The notes beneath the pieces were generated by a model that did not search any database, was not told the DNA's origin, and saw only the letters and a list, made by a program, of their open reading frames with translations. A stretch of DNA of 64,000 bases. Origin: Microbacterium terrisoli. Lineage in GTDB: Bacteria > Actinomycetota > Actinomycetes > Actinomycetales > Microbacteriaceae. The position numbers and the translations under genes were made by a program. The stretch lies in the NCBI RefSeq assembly GCF_030866805.1, contig NZ_CP133019.1:1798001-1862000 (forward strand), written 5' to 3'. This document shows positions 53,497 through 61,554 of this stretch, piece by piece. Positions within the stretch are counted from its first letter, which is position 1. The number at the start of each line of letters is the position of its first letter.

Positions 53497-53907
53497 TCAG
53501 GACGAGCGGGCGATGCGCGCGAGCACGCCGTGCACGAACGCGCCGGAGTCGTCGGTCGAGAATTCCTTGGCCAGCTCCACGGCCTCATCGATCGCGACTG
53601 CGGCGGGCACCTCGTCGTTGTACAGGATCTCCCAGGTGCCGATGCGCAGCAGTGCCCGGTCGATGGTGGGCATGCGCGGCAGGCTCCAGTCGCGCGCCGA
53701 GGTCGTGATCTGCTCGTCGATCTCGCCCTGATTGTCGATGATGCCGTCCACGATCTCGCGTGCATACAGCCATGACGCCTCGCGGGCGGGCTCGTTGGCC
53801 GCACGCTTGGCCTCGGCGGCCAGCATCGTCGCCAGCGTCTCGTCTCTGACATCGGACTGGTAGAGGATGTCCATCGCGCGCTTGCGCGCCTTGGTGCGTG
53901 CGCTCAT
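53497..53907 (-). CDS. nusB: Transcription antitermination protein NusB
   Basis: A 136-residue all-alpha protein that binds boxA RNA with S10 for rRNA antitermination. The sequence ARKRAMDILYQSDVR begins it; TIDRALLRIGTWEILYNDEVPAAVAIDEAVELAKEF is conserved. It follows efp after 10 nt, the usual order. Confidence 0.96.
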   Translation of the reverse strand: MSARTKARKRAMDILYQSDVRDETLATMLAAEAKRAANEPAREASWLYAREIVDGIIDNQGEIDEQITTSARDWSLPRMPTIDRALLRIGTWEILYNDEVPAAVAIDEAVELAKEFSTDDSGAFVHGVLARIARSS

Positions 53908-53917
53908 CGACGCGCGG

Positions 53918-54478
53918 TCAGTTGACGCGGCCGAGGTAGTCGCCCGTGCGGGTGTCGACCTTGACCTTGGTGCCGGTCTCGAGGAACAGCGGAACCTGGA
54001 TCTCGTATCCGGTCTCGACGGTGGCCGCCTTCGTGCCCGCCGACGAGCGGTCCCCCTGCAGTCCGGGCTCGGTGTAGGTGATTTCGAGGATGACCGATGC
54101 GGGCATCTCGACATACAGCGGGTTGCCGTTGTGCAAGGCGATCGTCACGGACTGGTTCTCGAGCAGGAAATGCTTCGCGTCGCCGACGACGGCGCCTGCG
54201 ACGGTGATCTGGTCGTAGTCGCTCGCGTCCATGAACACGAAGCCGTCGCCGTCGCTGTACAGGTAGGTGAAGTCGCGGCGGTCGACGTTCTCGATCTCGA
54301 CCTTCGACCCGGCATTGAACGTCTTGTCATTGGTCTTGCCGCTGACGACGTTCTTGAGCTTGGTGCGGACGAACGCGCCGCCCTTGCCGGGCTTGACGTG
54401 CTGGAACTCCACGACGCTCCAGAGCTGGCCGTCGAGGTTGAGGACGACGCCGTTGCGGATGTCTGCGGTGGATGCCAT
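53918..54478 (-). CDS. efp: Elongation factor P
   Basis: A 186-residue tRNA-mimic factor that relieves polyproline stalls. The loop KPGKGGAF places the conserved Lys32 at the tip of domain I; no modification enzyme gene is in the window. The domain II and III signatures ([35 protein letters not shown]) are intact. ATG 54478 fits the family start. TAGAAT (54539-54534) lies 55 nt upstream as a possible -10 box. Confidence 0.97.
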   Translation of the reverse strand: MASTADIRNGVVLNLDGQLWSVVEFQHVKPGKGGAFVRTKLKNVVSGKTNDKTFNAGSKVEIENVDRRDFTYLYSDGDGFVFMDASDYDQITVAGAVVGDAKHFLLENQSVTIALHNGNPLYVEMPASVILEITYTEPGLQGDRSSAGTKAATVETGYEIQVPLFLETGTKVKVDTRTGDYLGRVN

Positions 54479-54556
54479 AGGGGATGTTCCGTTTCGTGAG
54501 TTCTGCGGGCGCACGTGACGGGCCCGACGTTCGATTCTACGGGATGCCGCGTCACG

Positions 54557-54571
54557 GCCGCTGAGAGCGGC
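54557..54571 (-). terminator. Hairpin behind tetR
   Basis: GCCGCT and AGCGGC form a 6-bp stem with a 3-nt loop, 4 nt beyond the tetR stop. There is no U-run. It may separate tetR from efp. Confidence 0.4.
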
Positions 54572-54575
54572 TCAT

Positions 54576-55172
54576 TCAGGGACGGACCAGAGGCAGGAAG
54601 ATCTCGTCGACGATCGCGACGACGGCGTCGTCGGCAAGGGGTGCCGCCGTCATCAGGAGGTCATGGCGGAACAGGTCGCTGGCCACCGTCCGCACCCGCG
54701 GAGAGAGCTTGCCGGGATCGGCTTCGCCGCGTGCGATGGCGCGCTCGAGGATCTCGTCGAGGGTGCGGCTGGAGCTTTCGCCGAACGCCCGGTTGCGGAC
54801 CTCGGCGAAGGTGCGGCCGGAATCGGCGTAGTACGCACCCATGAACACGCTCATCAGCGGGGCGATCGGACTGCGCGCGGCATTGGCGGCGCGCAGCAGC
54901 GCGAGCATGTCGCCGCGGAGGGTTCCCGTGTCCGGCGTCGGAACGCGGCCGAGCTTCAAGCCGAAGGTCAACGTCGCATCCAGCAGGTCGTCCCTGCCTG
55001 CCCACCGTCGGTAGACCACAGAGCGGCTGGTCTGCGCGCGTTCGGCGACAGCGTCGATCGTGAAGCCGTGGTAGCCGTCCTCGAGAAGCTGCTCCCACGC
55101 AGCCGTCAGAATCGCCTGCTCGAGCTCTTCGCCCCGCCTGCGGCGTCCGGTTTCCGCCTCTTCAAGATCCAT
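54576..55172 (-). CDS. TetR-family regulator
   Basis: A 198-residue repressor. The N-terminal helix-turn-helix spans about residues 20-65 (YHGFTIDAVAERAQTSRSVVYRRW). The C-terminal ligand/dimer domain matches the TetR_C type with PIAPLMSVFMGAYY. It is divergent from the MFS efflux gene, across an operator-like sequence, so it probably represses both. TAAGAT lies 6 nt before the ATG, so its mRNA is likely leaderless. The inducer is unknown. Confidence 0.9.
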   Translation of the reverse strand: MDLEEAETGRRRRGEELEQAILTAAWEQLLEDGYHGFTIDAVAERAQTSRSVVYRRWAGRDDLLDATLTFGLKLGRVPTPDTGTLRGDMLALLRAANAARSPIAPLMSVFMGAYYADSGRTFAEVRNRAFGESSSRTLDEILERAIARGEADPGKLSPRVRTVASDLFRHDLLMTAAPLADDAVVAIVDEIFLPLVRP

Positions 55173-55175
55173 TTG

Positions 55176-55233
55176 TGTATCTTATCCCGGCGGCGTAGAC
55201 TGCCGCAGCAGTAGATACACATCTGTATCTTAT
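55176..55233. promoter_or_regulatory. TetR operator and divergent promoters
   Basis: AGATACA (55213-55219) and TGTATCT (55224-55230) form a perfect 7-bp inverted repeat with a 4-nt centre, next to the MFS start. A second partial copy, TGTATCTTAT (55176-55185), abuts the tetR start and overlaps its -10 box (TAAGAT, 55184-55179). The 10-nt direct copy at 55224-55233 shows both sites share a half-site. Binding at both would shut off both genes. Confidence 0.7.
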
Positions 55234-55246
55234 GTGAGGAGTTTCC

Positions 55247-56707
55247 GTGACTGCTTCCCCCGCAATCCCCGCCATCCCCCGCAGTGCGGTGGTCACCGCA
55301 CTGAGCCTCATCGTCGGCGGGATGGCGGTCATCTTCGACAGCACGATCGTCAGCATCGCGCTGAAGACCCTCGCCACCGATCTGGATGTGCCGGTCGGCA
55401 CCATCCAGTGGGTCAGCACCGCGTACCTGCTGGCCCTCGGGGTGACGATTCCCGTCGTCGGGTGGGCGCAGGCGCGTGTCGGCGGCAAACGTCTGTGGAT
55501 GATCGCGCTGGTGATCTTCCTGGTCGCCTCCATCGCCTGCTCGCTGGCGTGGAATGCCGCCAGCCTGATCGCGTTCCGTGTCGTGCAGGGCATCGGCGGC
55601 GGCATCCTCATGCCGTTGATGGCCACGCTTGCGATACAGCAGGTGCCCCGCGGCGCAGCGTTCGGGCGTCTGATGGCGATGGTGAGCCTGCCCGCAGCGC
55701 TGGGGCCGATCCTCGGGCCGACCATCGGCGGGATCATCCTGCACTGGCTGGACTGGCGCTGGATGTTCTGGGTCAACGTTCCGTTCTGCCTGCTCGGGCT
55801 GCTGCTGGCCTGGCGATTCGTCCCGCGCGACGCGCCGACCGGTCGTTCACGCCTCGACCTGGTCGGGCTGCTGCTGGCCTCCCCCGGCATCGTGGGAATT
55901 CTGTACGGGATGTCGCAGGTCGGCGCGGAGGGTGGCTTCTCACGGCTGGACGTGTGGCTGCCGGCGGTCGGCGGCGTGGTGCTGCTGGCCCTGTTCGCGT
56001 GGTGGGCCGGCCGCCGTCCGGGCACGGCGCTCATCGATGTCAGACTGCTGCGACGCCGGCCGGTCGCATCGTCTGCGGTGGTCATGTTCCTGTCGGGTGC
56101 AGCGCTGTACGGCGCGATGCTGCTGCTGCCCCTGTTCTTCCAGATCCTGCACGGCGTGGACGTGCTCACCGCTGGGCTGCTGATGATTCCGCAGGGGGTC
56201 GGCGCGCTGCTCAGCCGCACCATCGCGGGCCGTCTCACCGACACCATCGGCGCGCGCATCGTCGCCATCGGCGGGTTCGCGGTGATGGGTCTGGCCACCG
56301 TTCCGTTCGCCCTCGCTGACGCCTCGACGAGCCTGTGGTGGCTGATGGCGGTGCTCTTGGTCCGTGGCCTGGGCACCGGTGCGGTCATGATCCCCGTGAT
56401 GGCGGTCGCCTTCGTGGGGCTCGACCGCGACGACGTCCCGCACGCGAGCCTGATCACCCGCCTCGCTCAGCAGTTGGGCGGAGCCTTCGGCACTGCGCTG
56501 CTGGCCGTCATCCTGCAATCGGCGATCGGGTCGCACACATCGCTGACCGACCTGTCGCAGGGATTCGACACCGCGTTCTGGTGGGCTGTGGGATTCACCG
56601 TCGTGGCGATCGGCGTCTGCGTCGTGTTGCCTTCGCGCCCGCGGCCTCCCCTGGCTGAGCCCCGCGCAGAGTCTGCGGAGGTCAGCCCTCGGCCCGTCCG
56701 GCGATGA
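55247..56707 (+). CDS. DHA2-family MFS drug efflux protein (EmrB/QacA type)
   Basis: A 486-residue permease with 14 expected membrane helices. The DHA2 features are FDSTIVSIALKTLATDL in TM1 and WVSTAYLLALGVTIPVVGW; the motif GGKRLW follows TM2. It would export drugs or toxic metabolites by proton antiport. GAGGAG lies 5 nt before GTG 55247. Its last 26 bp overlap the convergent aroQ. With tetR it forms a module set between efp and aroQ, which are neighbours or near neighbours in related genomes. Confidence 0.9.
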   Translation: MTASPAIPAIPRSAVVTALSLIVGGMAVIFDSTIVSIALKTLATDLDVPVGTIQWVSTAYLLALGVTIPVVGWAQARVGGKRLWMIALVIFLVASIACSLAWNAASLIAFRVVQGIGGGILMPLMATLAIQQVPRGAAFGRLMAMVSLPAALGPILGPTIGGIILHWLDWRWMFWVNVPFCLLGLLLAWRFVPRDAPTGRSRLDLVGLLLASPGIVGILYGMSQVGAEGGFSRLDVWLPAVGGVVLLALFAWWAGRRPGTALIDVRLLRRRPVASSAVVMFLSGAALYGAMLLLPLFFQILHGVDVLTAGLLMIPQGVGALLSRTIAGRLTDTIGARIVAIGGFAVMGLATVPFALADASTSLWWLMAVLLVRGLGTGAVMIPVMAVAFVGLDRDDVPHASLITRLAQQLGGAFGTALLAVILQSAIGSHTSLTDLSQGFDTAFWWAVGFTVVAIGVCVVLPSRPRPPLAEPRAESAEVSPRPVRR

Positions 56708-57140
56708 CCTCCACGAGCAGGTCGACAGCCGTCGCGTAACCGTCGACTCCCTCGCCGATCACGTGGACGGCGGCGACATCGGCGACATACGAGAAGTGGC
56801 GGAACTGCTCGCGCTGCGACACATCGGAGATGTGCACTTCGGCGACCGGCAGCGCGACGCCGGTGAGCGCGTCGCGAAGCACGACCGAGGTGTGAGTGAG
56901 CCCTCCGGGATTGATCACGATGCCCGCGCAGTCCTCGCGGGCGTCGTGGATCGCATCGATCAGCACACCCTCGTGGTTGCTCTGCACGGCCCGCACGTCG
57001 AAGCCGTGGACCGCGGCGGCGTCGGACGCGATGCGCTCGACGTCGCTCAGCGTCGCGGTGCCGTAGATCTCGGGCTCGCGCACGCCGAGCAGGTTGAGGT
57101 TCGGCCCGTTGACGAGCAGGAGACGGCGGGGCATGGTCAC
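56682..57140 (-). CDS. aroQ: 3-dehydroquinate dehydratase, type II
   Basis: A 152-residue dodecameric dehydratase of the shikimate pathway. The signature is LLLVNGPNLNLLGVREPEIYG with the catalytic Tyr, QSNHEGVLIDAIHDA and the late His in VAEVHISD. GTG 57140 overlaps the XRE gene stop by GTGA; ATG 57134 with GAGGG 7 nt before is equally possible. It is convergent with and overlaps the efflux gene. Confidence 0.95.
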   Translation of the reverse strand: MTMPRRLLLVNGPNLNLLGVREPEIYGTATLSDVERIASDAAAVHGFDVRAVQSNHEGVLIDAIHDAREDCAGIVINPGGLTHTSVVLRDALTGVALPVAEVHISDVSQREQFRHFSYVADVAAVHVIGEGVDGYATAVDLLVEVIAGRAEG

Positions 57141-57472
57141 GCCCTCACCCTATCGCCGCGTGCTCGGGTCTCAGGTCGTGCGTAAACGTCGAGATGCGCG
57201 GGCTTGCGCCGGCCGGCGCGATCACGGACGACGTCGCCCGGCATCGCCGTGACCTCCTCGCCGCTCGCATCGACGATCGCCACTCGCAGATTCGCCGTGG
57301 CGAGGATCCGGAGGAACGTGTTCACCTCGAGATCTCTGCCGCCCTCGACACGAGAGATCGCCGATTGATCGACGCCGATCTGCGTGGCAAGCTCCCGTTG
57401 GCTCAGATCCGCCAGCCGCCGCGCGCGCCGGACATACCCCGAAGTGTCGAAGACGGGTTGTGGTGCTGCCAT
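57137..57472 (-). CDS. XRE-family helix-turn-helix regulator
   Basis: A 111-residue protein with a Cro/C1-type helix-turn-helix at about residues 12-66 (GYVRRARRLADLSQRELATQIGVDQSAISRVEGGRDLEVNT, split here at the motif). The short C-terminal part (VAIVDASGEEVTAMPGDVV) may be a small effector region. The start is uncertain: ATG 57472 gives the conserved domain; ATG 57580 would add 36 low-complexity residues and sit 11 nt behind a perfect inverted repeat. It is coupled to aroQ by GTGA and seems inserted in the aro cluster. No toxin gene is next to it. Confidence 0.75.
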   Translation of the reverse strand: MAAPQPVFDTSGYVRRARRLADLSQRELATQIGVDQSAISRVEGGRDLEVNTFLRILATANLRVAIVDASGEEVTAMPGDVVRDRAGRRKPAHLDVYARPETRARGDRVRA

Positions 57473-57803
57473 CCGTCCATCGTGGGGCGCGCCTCCGACA
57501 TCCTCACGCACACCGTGCATTGCGCTCTGAGGCGGTCGCGCGGCGCCCGGACATCGGGGAAAGCCCGGCGCGGCACTCATGTCCCGGCGATACTCACGTG
57601 TTGATGCTCCTGGCGCATCAACACGTGAGTCTGTGAAAACGACACTACGAGCTGGGCGCGATGGGCCGAGGGCCGGGATATGCCCGGTCCGGCGCCGCGT
57701 CGCGCCCACGGCATGCGAAGGTTCCGGGCAATAACGACCCCGCGGTCAGTCACGCCGGTGAAGGACACTCCGTCGCCGCGAACGCGGCGAACGAGAGGTC
57801 GGC
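57473..57803. other. 331-nt gap before XRE gene containing a perfect inverted repeat
   Basis: Apart from the repeat at 57592-57630 and the possible N-terminal extension of the XRE gene, no coding or RNA signal is convincing here. aroB ends at 57804, so this stretch is downstream of the aro operon and upstream of the XRE-aroQ pair. Confidence 0.5.
57592..57630. repeat. Perfect 16-bp inverted repeat with 7-nt loop
   Basis: ACTCACGTGTTGATGC (57592-57607) and its exact complement (57615-57630) enclose TCCTGGC. The core contains CACGTG in each arm. It could be an operator of the XRE protein, a terminator for aroB or a mobile palindrome. There is no U-run on either side. Confidence 0.9.
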
Positions 57804-58916
57804 TCACTCGCCGATCTCTTGGTAGGCGGCGAACAGCAGCGACTCATCGGGGGCCTGCATGACCGTCGGGCGTCCGATGTCATCCAGCACCACGAAGCGC
57901 AGCATCGCACCGCGCGCCTTCTTGTCACGGCGCATCGTGGCCAGCAGCGACTTCCACGAGCTCGACCGGTACGTGATCGGCAGGCCGAGCAGCCCCAGCA
58001 CCGTACGGTGACGCTCCACGGCTTCGTCCGAGAGGCGACCGGCCAGGCGCGAGAGCTCCGCGGCGAACATCATCCCCACGCTCACGGCTGCGCCGTGGCG
58101 CCACTGATAGCGCTCGTTGTATTCGATCGCGTGTCCGAGCGTGTGGCCGTAGTTGAGCACCTCGCGAAGCCCGGCTTCGCGCAGATCTTCGCCGACCACG
58201 CGCGCTTTCATCTGGATCGCCAGCTCGATGCAGCGCCGGAATGCCGGGCTCGTCGGATCGATCGCGATCTGCGGGTCCGCCTCCACCAGGTCGAGGATCT
58301 CGGGATACCAGATGAATCCCGCCTTGACGACCTCGGCGAACCCGGCGATCCGCTCGTTCGTCGACAGCGAATCGAGCAGTTCGAGATCGCAGATGACGGC
58401 ACGCGGCGGCCAGAACGCCCCCACGAGGTTCTTTCCCTCGTTCGTGTTGATGCCGGTCTTGCCGCCGATCCCGGCGTCGACCATGCCCAGCACCGAGGTC
58501 GGCAGCTGGATGATCTCCACCCCGCGCAGCCACGTCGCCGCCACGAAGCCGGCTAGGTCGGTCACCGCTCCCCCGCCGAAGCCGATCACCAAGTCGGTGC
58601 GTGTGAAGTCGGCCTGCCCCATCACCTGCCAGCAGAAAGAGGCCACCTCCACCCTTTTGCCGTCCTCGGCGTCGGGGATCTCAGCCAGCAGCACCTGCCG
58701 CTCGCCTTCGGAGAGCGCCTGGCGGATCTGATCGGCCGCGAACGACATCGACGGCTGATGCACCAGCAGGATCTTGCGCACATCGTCGCGAACCTCCGCG
58801 CGCAGGGTGTCGATCAGGATGCCGCGGCCGATCGTCACGTCGTACGGTCGGTCGCCGTTCACCGTGATCCGGGTCGTGCCATCGGCAGTCGCCTCAACAG
58901 CGTCATCGGAAGTCAT
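57804..58916 (-). CDS. aroB: 3-dehydroquinate synthase
   Basis: A 370-residue NAD- and zinc-dependent enzyme that makes dehydroquinate from DAHP. The NAD site is GFGGGAVTDLAGFVAATW, then GKTGINTNEGKNLVG, and zinc ligands are in LNYGHTLGHAIE and RHGAAVSVGM. The ATG shares one base with the aroK stop (TGATG). Confidence 0.97.
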   Translation of the reverse strand: MTSDDAVEATADGTTRITVNGDRPYDVTIGRGILIDTLRAEVRDDVRKILLVHQPSMSFAADQIRQALSEGERQVLLAEIPDAEDGKRVEVASFCWQVMGQADFTRTDLVIGFGGGAVTDLAGFVAATWLRGVEIIQLPTSVLGMVDAGIGGKTGINTNEGKNLVGAFWPPRAVICDLELLDSLSTNERIAGFAEVVKAGFIWYPEILDLVEADPQIAIDPTSPAFRRCIELAIQMKARVVGEDLREAGLREVLNYGHTLGHAIEYNERYQWRHGAAVSVGMMFAAELSRLAGRLSDEAVERHRTVLGLLGLPITYRSSSWKSLLATMRRDKKARGAMLRFVVLDDIGRPTVMQAPDESLLFAAYQEIGE

Positions 58917-59467
58917 CACGGGGCCTCGCTTTCGGATTCGACGGCTGCGGCATCCTGCGCAGCCCACTGCGCACGCACCCACTCGGCCACGCGCGCCACA
59001 ATGTCGCGGATATGCCCGGTCGCCGTGTCGAAGCTCACGTCGGCCAGATCGTCGTACAGCTGCCCGCGCTCGGCGGCGACCGCCTTCCAGCGCTGCAGCG
59101 CGTCATCGCCCTGCAGCAGCGGACGGGTCGTGGACTGCAACCTCCCGGCGACCGTGCGCGGGTCCACCGTCAGCAGCACGACCGGGTGGCGCCGCAGATC
59201 GGCGCGCGTGTCGGCGTCGAGGATCGCCCCACCGCCGAGTGCCACGACGCCATCGGTGCGCAGAGCCTCGATCACCGCGGCCCGCTCCCACTCGCGGAAC
59301 TGTGCCTCGCCCTCACTCGCGAAGATCTCGGGGATCGGGCCGTGAGCGCGACTGACGGCGATGTCGGTGTCGAAGAACGAGACGTGCAGTGCCTTGGCGG
59401 TCTTGCGACCGATGCTCGTCTTGCCGGCGCCCATCGGTCCGATGAGCACGACAGCCCGGCCGGTCAT
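58916..59467 (-). CDS. aroK: Shikimate kinase
   Basis: A 183-residue kinase that phosphorylates shikimate. The P-loop is [13 protein letters not shown], the shikimate-binding Asp is in FFDTDI, the Gly motif is VALGGGAI and the LID arginine is in STTRPLLQG. The last 15 residues are acidic and variable. Overlap of ATGA with aroC couples the two. Confidence 0.96.
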   Translation of the reverse strand: MTGRAVVLIGPMGAGKTSIGRKTAKALHVSFFDTDIAVSRAHGPIPEIFASEGEAQFREWERAAVIEALRTDGVVALGGGAILDADTRADLRRHPVVLLTVDPRTVAGRLQSTTRPLLQGDDALQRWKAVAAERGQLYDDLADVSFDTATGHIRDIVARVAEWVRAQWAAQDAAAVESESEAP

Positions 59468-60681
59468 GCCCCGTGCAGCGCGGCGTCGCTGGCGCCAGCG
59501 GTGTGCAGCGTGGCGGGGATCGCTGCGAGGTAGCCCTCGAGGTTGCGGCGGGTCTCGGTGACGCTGTCTCCACCGAACTTCTCGAGCACCACCTGGGCCA
59601 GCACGATGGCGACCATCGCCTCGGCGACGACGCCGGACGCCGGCACCGCGCACACGTCCGAGCGCTGGTGGTGCGCCGAGGCGTCTTCGCCGGTCGCGAC
59701 ATCGACGGTGTGCAGCGCATGCGGGATCGTCGCGATCGGCTTCATGCCCGCCCGCACCCGCAGCGTCGTGCCCGTCGACATTCCGCCTTCGGTCCCGCCC
59801 GCCCGGTCAGATGAGCGTGTGATGCCGTCATCGGTCGCGAACAGCTCGTCGTGGGCCGCCGATCCACGCCGACGCGTGGTGTCGAACCCATCGCCGATCT
59901 CGACGCCCTTGATGGCCTGGATGCTCATCAGCGCCTGCGCGAGCCGGCCGTCGAGCTTGCGGTCCCACTGCACGTGCGAACCGAGCCCCGGAGGCAGGCC
60001 GTACGCGAGCACCTCGACGATGCCGCCGAGGGTGTCGCCGTCCTTGCGCGCCGCATCGACTTCTTCCACCATCCGTGCACTGGTGGCCGCGTCGAAGCAC
60101 CGCAGCGGGTCCGCGTCCAGCGCTGCGACGTCGTCGGGATGCGGAACAGGCGACCCTTCGGGCACCTGCACCGGGCCGATGGCGAGCGTGTGACTGACCA
60201 GGCGGATGCCGAGCTCGCCGAGGAAGGACCGCGCGATCGCTCCGAGGGCGACGCGTGCCGCCGTCTCTCGCGCGCTCGCGCGCTCCAGGATCGGGCGCGC
60301 TTCGTCGAAACCGTACTTCTGCATGCCCACGAGGTCGGCGTGCCCGGGTCGAGGCCGCGTCAAGGCGGCACCGCGCCCGCGTGAGCGCTCGGTCAGCTCG
60401 ACGGGCTCGGGGCTCATCACCTCGGTCCACTTGGGCCATTCGGTGTTGCCGATGCGCACCGCGATGGGACTGCCCAGACTCAGGCCGAAACGGACCCCCG
60501 TCGACAGGGTGAGCTCATCCTCTTCGAATTTCATGCGCGAGCCGCGACCATAGCCGAGCTTGCGACGGGAGAGGTCTGCCTGGATCGCCTCACGGGAGAC
60601 GGGCACGCCGGCAGGCAGGCCCTCCATCAGGGCGACGAGTTCGGGGCCGTGGGATTCGCCGGCCGTGAGCACGCGGAGCAT
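59464..60681 (-). CDS. aroC: Chorismate synthase
   Basis: A 405-residue FMN enzyme that converts EPSP to chorismate. It opens [46 protein letters not shown] and [14 protein letters not shown] are the family patterns. It is the first of the aroC-aroK-aroB run, after aroE with a 30-nt gap. Confidence 0.97.
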   Translation of the reverse strand: MLRVLTAGESHGPELVALMEGLPAGVPVSREAIQADLSRRKLGYGRGSRMKFEEDELTLSTGVRFGLSLGSPIAVRIGNTEWPKWTEVMSPEPVELTERSRGRGAALTRPRPGHADLVGMQKYGFDEARPILERASARETAARVALGAIARSFLGELGIRLVSHTLAIGPVQVPEGSPVPHPDDVAALDADPLRCFDAATSARMVEEVDAARKDGDTLGGIVEVLAYGLPPGLGSHVQWDRKLDGRLAQALMSIQAIKGVEIGDGFDTTRRRGSAAHDELFATDDGITRSSDRAGGTEGGMSTGTTLRVRAGMKPIATIPHALHTVDVATGEDASAHHQRSDVCAVPASGVVAEAMVAIVLAQVVLEKFGGDSVTETRRNLEGYLAAIPATLHTAGASDAALHGA

Positions 60682-60711
60682 TCTCCCAGTCTCGCACGCC
60701 GCGCCGCGCGC

Positions 60712-61554
60712 TCAGCCCGCCATGACGGCCGCGCGCATCGCGGCCAGCACCCGGTCCTCGTCCGGCAGCGGCACATCGGGGTCGCCGCCCACGAAGACGC
60801 GCACCTGCAGCAGCGCCTGCTCGATGAGCATCCCGATCCCCGGCACCGCCGGGTCGCTGCCCCGTCGTTCCCACGCGCGAGCCAGATCCGTCGGCCAATG
60901 GCCGTACACCACGTCGTAGAGCGTCCCGCCCTCGGCGGCCACGGCGTCGGCGACCTCATCGGGCACCGCGGCACCGCCCGGCAGCGTGGCCAGTGTCAGC
61001 GGCACCGGCGACATCCGCGCGGCCTCGAGCCGCTCTGCATGCACCTCCACGCCGATCTGCGCCCCCAGTGCCTCCAGGCGGCCTGCGGCGTCGGGGCGGC
61101 GTGCCCGCACTTCCACGTGCGTCGCGCCGAGCTCTGCCAGCGCGAGCAGCGCCGATGTCGCTGTGGCTCCCGAGCCCACGAGGCGCGCGCGGTCAAGGCC
61201 TGCGAAGCCGTGTCGGCGAAGGTCGCGTGCGATACCGCCCACATCGGTGTTGAACCCGTGCGGGCCGTCACCGGCCAGCAGCAGCGTGTTCACCGCCTGC
61301 GACAGCCGGGCGCGGCTGTCGAGCGTGCGCGACGCGCGATGCGCGGCGGCCTTCAACGGCATCGTCAGCGACAGCCCGTGCAGCTGGGCGCCCAGCGACC
61401 CGAGTCGGGCGGCGAAGGATGCCTCGTCCACGCGCCTGCGATCGTACGACCAGTCGAGCCCGAGCGCGCGATAGGCCGCGGCGTGCAGCTCGGGTGACCG
61501 GCTGTGCTCGATGGGATCGCCCCAGACTTCGAGCGAGTGGCCGGAGGTCAGCAT
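60712..61554 (-). CDS. aroE: Shikimate dehydrogenase
   Basis: A 280-residue NADPH-dependent reductase of dehydroshikimate. Substrate motifs are PIEHSRSPELH, LSLTMPLK with the catalytic Lys, and FNTDVGG. The NADP loop (LVGSGATATSALLALAELG) has GSGATA in place of the usual GAGGA/GSGGTA, a small departure typical of actinobacterial forms. Its start overlaps the mltG stop by 7 bp. Confidence 0.92.
   Translation of the reverse strand: MLTSGHSLEVWGDPIEHSRSPELHAAAYRALGLDWSYDRRRVDEASFAARLGSLGAQLHGLSLTMPLKAAAHRASRTLDSRARLSQAVNTLLLAGDGPHGFNTDVGGIARDLRRHGFAGLDRARLVGSGATATSALLALAELGATHVEVRARRPDAAGRLEALGAQIGVEVHAERLEAARMSPVPLTLATLPGGAAVPDEVADAVAAEGGTLYDVVYGHWPTDLARAWERRGSDPAVPGIGMLIEQALLQVRVFVGGDPDVPLPDEDRVLAAMRAAVMAG

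Noticed and set aside
48320-53731. A plus-strand open frame of about 1800 codons across the helicase, Rieske and GNAT genes
   Set aside because: It is antisense to well-recognised genes and its composition (His, Arg, Gln, Ala) is that of a shadow frame in GC-rich DNA. No domain is seen.
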